Part shown: one piece after another, positions 56,624 through 64,000 of the stretch
Position numbering within the stretch: the first letter of the stretch is position 1
Layout of the letters: each line of letters starts with the position of its first letter
DNA from: Cryptomeria japonica
Lineage: Eukaryota; Streptophyta; Pinopsida; Cupressales; Cupressaceae
Direction of reading: 5' to 3'
DNA length: 64,000 nt
Assembly (NCBI RefSeq): GCF_030272615.1
Contig: NC_081408.1
Span: 766,109,330 to 766,173,329, forward strand
Position numbers and translations under genes: made by a program
The notes under the pieces: generated by a model
Told to the model about the DNA's origin: nothing
Databases searched by the model: none
The model's input: the letters and a program-made list of their open reading frames with translations, nothing else

Positions 56624-57049
56624 TGTTGGAATAAATTAACACTGGGGGGGGAGGGTGAATCAGTGTTCTGCAATTTTTAACTTTATCAATTTGATATTTG
56701 AACCACTTAATGGATATCAAAGAAAATAAAGTTCAGAAACACAAAGCAAAGAACAACAACACCATAACACCAATATTTTTCACGTGGAAACTTGGTTAAG
56801 GGAAAAACCATGGTGGGATTCTAACCCACAATATTAGTATACTCATTTAGAATTATAAAAATATTGCATAAGGGAAATTCACTTGCATTTAGACATACTG
56901 CCTAGAGCTCACTGCTCAGATTACAAATGAGGGCAACAACCCTAGAAGGCTCACTACCTTATAATTGATTGTAAGAGATTACAATGAAATTTGAACTATC
57001 AAATAGAATCTATAAATTCTTGGATATAGTTATGGTTAAGTACAAAATA
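56624..57049 (-). mobile_element. Copia LTR fragment (minus strand)
   Basis: Starts TGTTGGAATAAA, with the G-run and GGGTGAATCAGTG at 56645-56663 and the shared hairpin at 56784-56811, in which the inner stem has changed to CTT/AAG. It is cut off where the next LTR begins. Confidence 0.65.
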
Positions 57050-60000
57050 TGTTCTCTGTAGAACACAAGATTCCATTGAGAGGGGGGTTAATTAGTGGTT
57101 TCCAAACTTAACCTTTTAAATCCTAAATGTGTGTACCGATTAGCAGATCTAACAAAAAATGAATATACCGGTGAGAAAGGGAGAATAAAAAAATGCAAGC
57201 ACACACAAAAGGAATATCACATGACACTGGATATACGAGGAAAACCCAACATGGGAAAAAACTCGATGAGAAATGTTGTTGGAGTCTACTACTCCAATCC
57301 AGCTTCACAATAAACATTGTATTACAAATTTTAGGGCACCAACCCAAGGAGAACCAACCCTTGCATCGAGAACCAACTCAGTGATTACAATGTCTAAATA
57401 CAATACACAAGTAATACCCCGGTTACAAATGAGTTTTGTAACCTCTGCACTTTAACTCTCTTCCAGTTTCTATCCTTCTCTGCTTTACCAGTTAAGTCCT
57501 CATCCTATCACTCTACCTCTTCTCTGTCGATTCACTTTTCTTTGATCTCTCTCGTTTCTCTACTCACTCAGACCCACTATTGCTTGTCACCACCGATACT
57601 CTTCACTCTGCCAGTTTTGTTCACTCTGTCAGTTCTAATTCCTCTTCTACTCAGTCTCTGCTTCACTTGACCTCCCCTGATTCTCACTTTTCATTGCTTC
57701 ACTCTATTGCCTCCTTACCGGTTGAAACACTACTGGTTCACTTGACTGCTACAATATTTAGCAGCTTACCAGTTACTTTCACCTCACTAGTTTAACCCTC
57801 TATTAAAACCTCTTACCAGTTTACCTTCGAAGAACTTAGTCACTTCGATGTTCTTTGTTGAATTATCTGATTGATTGAATCTCTGATGCATTCACACACT
57901 CTGCTTCGACCTCCTTCCAAAGCAGCATCAATCAACTTAGATATTTGGTCTGCTTATTTATCTCTGCACGTTCCCACCAAAACATCACTTCAAATTTGGT
58001 GCGATAGGGTTTCTCCACCAACCATGAGGCACATCATGTCCAATCAAATCTTGTTGCAGGGATGGATAACATGCAACAAATCACATAACTCCACCATATT
58101 TTATTCTTCCAATGCACATCTACTATCTTTAGTAACCTGCATCCAATCTGTCGGCATATCTTTTGGTCAATCACCATGAATTCTCTTGCTGTAACTTTCA
58201 CCAATTCCGATCAGCACCCAGACATCTAGAATGAATGATTGCATGTCATAGATCTTCGTCATTCGGTCTACATTGAGCTGCAAACCTTTGTCCTCAACCC
58301 ATGATTTTTTTAGTCGACATTAATGTCAACCCACTCATGAACAGCCTCGTCAGAGTACTCTTCATTGACTACTTATTGTATGAAACCTGGAGTCCATGTG
58401 TCTCCTTTGTCAGCATCCTTCTCAGCTCAGTCACTTGTGTCAGTTCATATTTAGGCACCGACCACAACACACAACCGATGCATACTTTATATTACTGGTC
58501 CTCTAACCCTGTCGATTATACCCTAACCGGTTAACCTTCATGTCTGCACTTTACTATCATGTCAGTGGAACACATTAGCCCAATCACCAACCTTGTCAAT
58601 CCACAACATGCTCATCTTCATCAGATAGGAGCTTTTCAGTTTGCCTCTTTGCTAGCTCACTGATTGTCCTTCTTACTGATAGATAATGCATCTTCCTATA
58701 AACTGGTAGTAACCTTGATGACACCATGCCATCAAACTTTAACTATCATGCATCAACCTACATCTGCACTCCGATTGACATCAACATCTTAGAGTAGATC
58801 CATGTTTGCAAGTGCTAAGATTCTATTTCTCCTTCATTAGGTCGGATCTCACCCCAACCAGTTTGTAAAAGTGATAAATCCATCACTTGTGATTCTTCCT
58901 CTTTTGTCTCGGTAGCTCATCATACTTTCCCTTGCTGAACCAGTGCATATCTCTGATTTCATGCACCTGAGGCATCCTCATGTTCCACTATGGTCATCCG
59001 GTATAAGACTTCAATCACCTTCCTTTAACTTCTCTGATTGTCTTATCTCAGAGGGTTATGATGCATTCCATGCATGTTGGGAGATAAGCTCAGCATTACC
59101 ACTTACTAGTGGAAGTAGATCCTTGTCATCTGCTGGCCAATAACTGGTGAGAACTAGTTGTCATTACATTGTGCTCAGTCTTCTTCTGGTATTCTCTCAT
59201 ATGACTTCCCTATTTGAGCAGACACAACTTCAATCAGACATATGACCCAGTTGAGCACACTCTCTATCAATCATTTTCTTCATCCTATGACAACATCTGT
59301 ATCCGGTGGGAGTCCTGTTGAATGTCATCAACTGCATACCAGTTGTCTACACTTATTCATTATGTCAACCTTTCTTTCTTACCAGTCACATGCTTACCGG
59401 TTTGCAACCATACACTAACAATCACAACAATCATCGGTTGACATTGTCATAATGCCAACTATCTCAAATGTCTATTCACTGGTCAACATCAACTTATGTC
59501 TCCAACACTAACTTGTGTACTTGTGACTCCAATGACCACAATACTAGTTGACATCCTCTTCTTGCTGGTGACAAGCTATACCGGTAACCTGCTATACTGA
59601 TTGACATCAATGACAACAATACTGGTTGACATCAATGACAACACAATGCCAACATGCTCTTACTCAGTTTTGCAGCTCTGCTCTATTCTAATACTCTACT
59701 GTATACCAGAGCACAAATCTTCACCATGCGTACATGAAATTGTGCACAATTTCTCATAAATGCTTTCCACTCAAATGTTAATCTCCAAAATGATCAAATT
59801 AACTTTCTTTATATAGCCGCATTACCAAATTATGAACCATTTCATGTTAACTTCAAGAACTTGCCACAAAAGATGAAATGTGTAAATAAGTCGACTCAAA
59901 TCCAACTCCAATGCACATGAAAACCAAAAAAAAATGTCCACAAACTTCCCATATGATAGCTCATCAACTTCGAATACAAAAACAACCACCAAAATCAATC

Positions 60001-60364
60001 TGCAAGATCTGCAAAGCGAATCACCACATGATACCATAGATATGCACTGTCTACCAAAAACATATTTACCGAATCCTCTAACTGACATTAAACTTAACAC
60101 TGGAGGCAATAAAAATGGAATACAATGAATTACATGACCAAAAACCTTCTCTTAAACTCACATAGCAAAATACACAACCAAGATAATACGCTGAGCAAAA
60201 CTGTACACTACTGGATACACCGTGTTGCGTACTAGACCTAACCAGATTCAAACAATCTCAACTCAGTCTTTTGGAATGATAAAAACATGAAGTGCAGACA
60301 CCAAAACTTACGATTTGTCATCAATGACAACATATCAACATGCTTGTAGTGTCTCTTGCCAACA
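57050..60364 (-). mobile_element. Long copia LTR (minus strand, about 3.3 kb) or LTR composite
   Basis: The left edge TGTTCTCTGTAG leads into GAGAGGGGGGTTAATTAG and the hairpin at 57236-57265. The right edge is the complement of TGTTGGCAAGAGACAC followed by a polypurine tract. Between them are some 20 ACCGGT/ACTGGT/ACCAGT/ACTAGT sites and no recognisable gene. If it is one LTR it is nearly three times as long as its relatives; an unrecognised insertion inside is possible. Confidence 0.55.
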
Positions 60365-60379
60365 ATCTGCCCCTTTGGC
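60365..60379 (-). promoter_or_regulatory. Polypurine tract (minus strand)
   Basis: Minus-strand CCAAAGGGGCAGAT abuts the LTR start at 60364. Further purine runs are complementary to 60506-60516 (CTCCCCCTTA) and 60542-60553, again the multi-tract layout. Confidence 0.7.
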
Positions 60380-60620
60380 ATTGATGGCAACACTTAGTGA
60401 AAAATGACCGTGTCAGATCAAAACTAAAATATGTACATTGCAACCAAAATCTGATCACTAGATATCAAAGAATCAAAAGAATCAAAGAACTAAGAATCAA
60501 AAGAACTCCCCCTTAGATCAATATTTTTCACTCACTTGCTCTCTCCCTTTGACATCAATGGCAATTATAGAGTTTTGGAAACCAAAAATGCTACGTACAT
60601 ATCAACTTATCTCACAAAAA

Positions 60621-61416
60621 ATAAATAATATCTGCATAGGTGTTCTTTAATGTGCCTAGATGAGCTACCCAACCTTTCTGTAGATTCTCAAAAATGGTTA
60701 TAAACCCACTTAAAGAATAAGATTTCTCTTTTGCAGTCTTCATGTTTTTGGGTTGATCTTCCTTGAGAGAATTCTAAGCATCTTGAATAGATTTAACCAT
60801 TATATCCAAGTTAGGAGTTATGAGACTCTTGAACTCTATGACTCTTCTAATCATCCTTTCCTTATCATAGCCCAAACATTAAATCTTATCAAGAAATGAT
60901 ATAACCTGATTTTCATGATTGTTCAATGATTTTTTCAAAGGATCAACTAGCTGAGTTATGCTTTCCAATTGATCCTTGAATTCCCGAGACTTCTTGTCAA
61001 TATCATTAGTAAATTTGTTCAGAGATAAACATGATTTATATAGATTACCACCTTCAATTATTGCATCCTTCATGTTCTTTATATAGTCTTCTAATGTGGC
61101 TCTATCCTTCAAAATCATCTTCTTCAAGATGCGGAGCCTTTTGGCATTAAACTCATTTTTGACTTTCTCCTCTGCAACCTTCTCAAAAGATTCAAAATGG
61201 GAGCCAACAAAATTAATCAAATTACCAAATAGGGAGTGTTGGTCCTCACAACTAGAATGACAACTAGGTGATAAAACACAATTCAGAGATTGGATATCCT
61301 TGAATTGCCAACTTTTCCTGTGGCAAAGGCTCATTTTCTTATCAACCAGGGATGTAAAATTGAAATGGGCCAGCACTGTATGTTCACCAAGTTCATATTG
61401 CAACCATTTTATATAA
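60621..61416 (-). pseudogene. Coiled-coil ORF next to a copia 3' LTR
   Basis: Same strand as the LTR at 57050-60364 and about 250 bp upstream of it, the place where Sireviruses carry an extra or env-like gene. The main open part (61403-60879) is 174 codons; the frame then continues past two stops to about 60621. It is rich in Lys, Glu and Leu with heptads (FEKVAEEKVKNEFNAKRLRI, IDKKSREFKDQLESITQLVD) and a Cys/His/Ser patch near the start (SPSCHSSCED). I see no signal peptide or membrane segment, so it is not an obvious envelope protein. TTTCCTTTCTTGCAG, a strong splice acceptor, directly precedes it (61431-61417). No family recognised. Confidence 0.55.
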
Positions 61417-62525
61417 CTGCAAGAAAGGAAATTCTTCTTAAAGTAAACACACGGAATCTTTGATAAACTAATACTTAATCTTACAACTAGAAATTGCTTT
61501 AAACAATTACTGTTAAAAGATAAAGTTTTGGCGAGCAGCAGGAACTACTCCACTATCATGGCAGTAGGAACAGACACGGGAACTATTTCCTATGGTTGCA
61601 GGAATAGACAACTGCAGAAACAACTATTACAGAAAATTGAAAACTAGTTTAAAACATACAAATGATTACTCACCAAGAGGGCCCCCTTGAGTGAGTATTT
61701 CCGGAACTTCAGATTACACTTATCTAATCACCCAAAATCATGTTAATTTCTTTATTTCATCTTGATTGGAAAATACATACATAACACCAGAAAACTGTGT
61801 ATTACAAAATATTATCTTTTCTCTGCCATCCCCTAGAGGAGAGAGATCCCTTTTATTTATAGGAAAGCTTATAAAAAACTTCTAACTAACTGCCCACATA
61901 CCTACAAAATAGGTGAACAAAATTTATTAACAAAAGAAGAAGAAGAAGTCAACACAGGACAACAGAACAACATATGTCCTGCAGTTGAGAAAATAGAGCA
62001 TGACCGCCTCCTAGATCTAAGATCCACTAGGAACAGTTATAAATGTTTTCATAAATCAATCTACTGAATAACTAGTCCAGTGATCCTGATCATAATTGCA
62101 TTTCTTTGACTGGGTCTACATTGCGGCTACATACTTGATGATCTTTTGAACCGCCATCTGTCTTTTCCTCACCTTTGTTGACCCTGCATCAAGATATTAA
62201 CACCCACAACAACATGTGTATATACTAATGCTAACATGATATAACATAAACTATATTTATAATTAACTTTAGATATTTGCATAGACAGATCATTTGAAAC
62301 AAATATATGACATCCTTAGGTATGGGTTAAGCCAGTTTCAAAAACACTTGGAAGGTATCATCTTAGGAAAACATTATAATCCAAATGTCATCTAGTCATA
62401 AGACCTAAGTAGGAGTATTATATCATAAATCTATAAAAATAGAGCCATTGTTTAGGATCATCACCCCTAACCTAACTTCTTGGTGATCCTCCAGCAATAG
62501 GAAAATTTTGAATTCTGGCATTAAT
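61417..62525. other. No gene recognised; promoter-like signals on the minus strand
   Basis: On the minus strand CCTATAAATAAAAGGG lies at about 61863-61848, with AATAAAG near 61758. These could mark an LTR (TGTTAGCATTAG start near 62238), but no partner or clear end was found. Confidence 0.35.
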
Positions 62526-63998
62526 TCATAAATTGCCTGGAGTAACCTGCCCAGAACCACCATTCTTTAAGATCCAGTAGAATCCTTTCATTTTCTCCAA
62601 TATCTTCCACCCAGTACATTCTGCTACTTCACTGTATGATGGGTCACTATCCCTGCAGCCCATCAGTGGCCATAGGAGGATTGGAGGTTGAAAACTAAGA
62701 AGAAGCCAATGTTGTCCCATTGTTCTTCCCAACTGCATGTACCTGGGTGCTCTGTTTAATGTTGCATGGTAATTTTGCACAGAGTGTGGCTCAGATTGCT
62801 TTAATTCATCTATTAGGCTATCCCAACACTAGACTATATGTTCTTTTGCTTCATGTCCTTCCCTTGGAGCAATTTGTTCATATTCTTTATACACTGCTTC
62901 CCTTAGGGGTAGGGTTTCCTTTGCATAGTCTGGTTCATAAACAATCTTTTGCCAATAAAAGTAAAATCGCCTGGGTTCTCTTGATTTAGCCCTTAAGGGT
63001 AATGAAAGCTCAAGGTGTTCCCTATGATGCACCTGAAACTTCTCTCCCCTTGATATTTCATTTTGCATCCATGACATAAGAGCCCTCAACTGAATATCTC
63101 CAATGTAAAGGAGAGGGTTCCAATTAACATCATTAGGGATAGCATAGTTATGGACATAGAGTTCATAGAGTAATTTTTTGAATGCCGTAGGAGACATTTG
63201 AAAAGCACTATACAATTCTTCTCTTGTTTGCAATGAGGGGCTTAAATCCCTAACAATCCCCATCATCTAGAAACTGATGTGTTGTTCTTTTAAATATAGA
63301 GAGTAGACATGAGAAGGAGCTCGGCATTGCATCAGTTGTGGAACCATGGTGGCTATTGTTTCCACCTTAGCTTTAAGTTGGGCTATTTCCTCATCCTTCT
63401 GCTCAATAACCTTCTTTTACCAGTCGATTATCATCTGCATTTTTACTTTCTCCAGTTCCCAATCCTCATAGAGAGAAAGTCCCACCACATGACTAGTAAG
63501 AGAGGTAGGTGGTCTATGAGTAGGGGCCCTGGGTTTCTTCATTTCTTCTCCACTCCCTGCTTCAATAACCTACTCTGCAACAGATGCTAAATTGTTTAGT
63601 CTCTCAAAATTTACTTCTTCTTGTGGCTGCTCTATATTTGGAAGCTCCTCTTCTTTTTAAAGCTGCAGTTTCTTCTCTTCCCCCATATTTTGTAGTTCTT
63701 CCTCCTCTTCATGTTCCATTTGAGGCTCATTAGGTGGAGGAGGAATATCATGATGAAGCGGACTATATTGGTCTCATTTTGGGAAGTCAATCAATATGGT
63801 AATTTTTGGCTCTGTTGATTGATCTTGGCTTTTATGCTTTTTACGGAGCCTACCACGACTTCTTTGAAATTTCCCTTTTCTGGCTATAGGGCTACTTCCT
63901 ATAGCCACCTCTTCAACTACCTCAACAGTTACTACAAGAACTGGTTTTACAATTTTCCTTTTCTTGGCCGCAGGAAGGGGTACATTCTCATTTTTACT
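62526..63998 (-). pseudogene. Unidentified protein frame, about 490 codons
   Basis: One frame from the window edge down to 62526, with six stops (near 63777, 63658, 63571, 63418, 63268 and 62834) and no frameshift, so it is a recent or slowly decaying pseudogene and continues beyond the window. In order: a basic NLS-like cluster (AAKKRKIVK, then KGKFQRSRGRLRKKHK), an acidic stretch (MEHEEEEELQNMGEEKK), a coiled coil (VIEQKDEEIAQLKAKVETIA), then a globular part with aromatic residues (FKKLLYELYVHNYAIPNDVN, RRFYFYWQKIVYEPDYAKE). After one stop come RYMQLGRTMGQHWLLLSF and TGWKILEKMKGFYWI. I recognise no family. It may be an extra gene of a retroelement or a host gene. Confidence 0.6.
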
Positions 63999-64000
63999 TT

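Noticed and set aside
57871-58179. 102-codon plus-strand ORF inside the long LTR
   Set aside because: Opposite to the LTR's sense, no family resemblance; chance ORF.
1-64000. Host protein-coding genes, tRNA, rRNA, organelle insertions
   Set aside because: I looked on both strands for recognisable host domains and RNA genes and saw none I could support; unannotated stretches are listed as such.

Overview
This window reads as intergenic DNA from a very large seed-plant genome, most plausibly a conifer or other gymnosperm. That is inferred from dense, old, nested LTR retrotransposons, high A+T, long low-complexity stretches, and no host gene I can support. I see no bacterial-type operons, tRNA or rRNA genes, or CRISPR. 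Nearly every coding region is a retrotransposon fossil. Most of its stop codons are one C-to-T or G-to-A change from a sense codon (CAA, CAG, CGA, TGG), the pattern expected for methylated, silenced DNA.

Left part, 1-20.5 kb. A minus-strand Ty1/copia gag fossil (640-1140) is followed by three stacked minus-strand copia LTRs (1204-4670). One of these carries a 56-bp poly(A) retroposon with a 21-bp target duplication. At 5724-8010 lies a complete non-autonomous LTR element with a TCTTT duplication. A Sirevirus-like copia (9652-15113) keeps both 1.2-kb LTRs, a coiled-coil Gag tail with four zinc knuckles, and pieces of integrase, RT and RNase H; its RT palm is deleted. Then come a 500-bp polypurine tract (16977-17484) and a plus-strand copia LTR (17715-19208).

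Centre, 20.5-39 kb. An 18.5-kb Ty3/gypsy element of the Tat type (20534-39009, target duplication CATAT) is inserted in a minus-strand copia LTR (19441-20533 plus 39015-39259). It carries gag, a protease-RT-RNase H-integrase frame with a second RNase H, and an antisense spliced gene with a plant mobile domain (PMD) and its own TATA-like sequence. A degenerate short repeat fills its 5' leader. The reverse complement of the same repeat fills its 3' region, inside the antisense intron.

Right part, 39-64 kb. A 215-bp MITE (41577-41791) precedes a 6.6-kb deletion derivative of a related Tat element (42207-48804, duplication AGAAG) with the same antisense PMD gene layout. Next is an old chromovirus-like gypsy 3' end (49085-54520) split inside its integrase by a 3.8-kb gag-protease-only element (49502-53330). 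Further gypsy and copia debris follows, including a copia LTR that may be 3.3 kb long (57050-60364), a coiled-coil ORF just upstream of it, and at the edge an unidentified reading frame of about 490 codons (62526-63998, minus).

The most interesting signals are the antisense PMD gene with conserved promoter, intron and intronic arrays in both Tat elements; the complementary arrays at the two ends of the large Tat element; and a hairpin in nine copia LTR copies whose base pairs covary.
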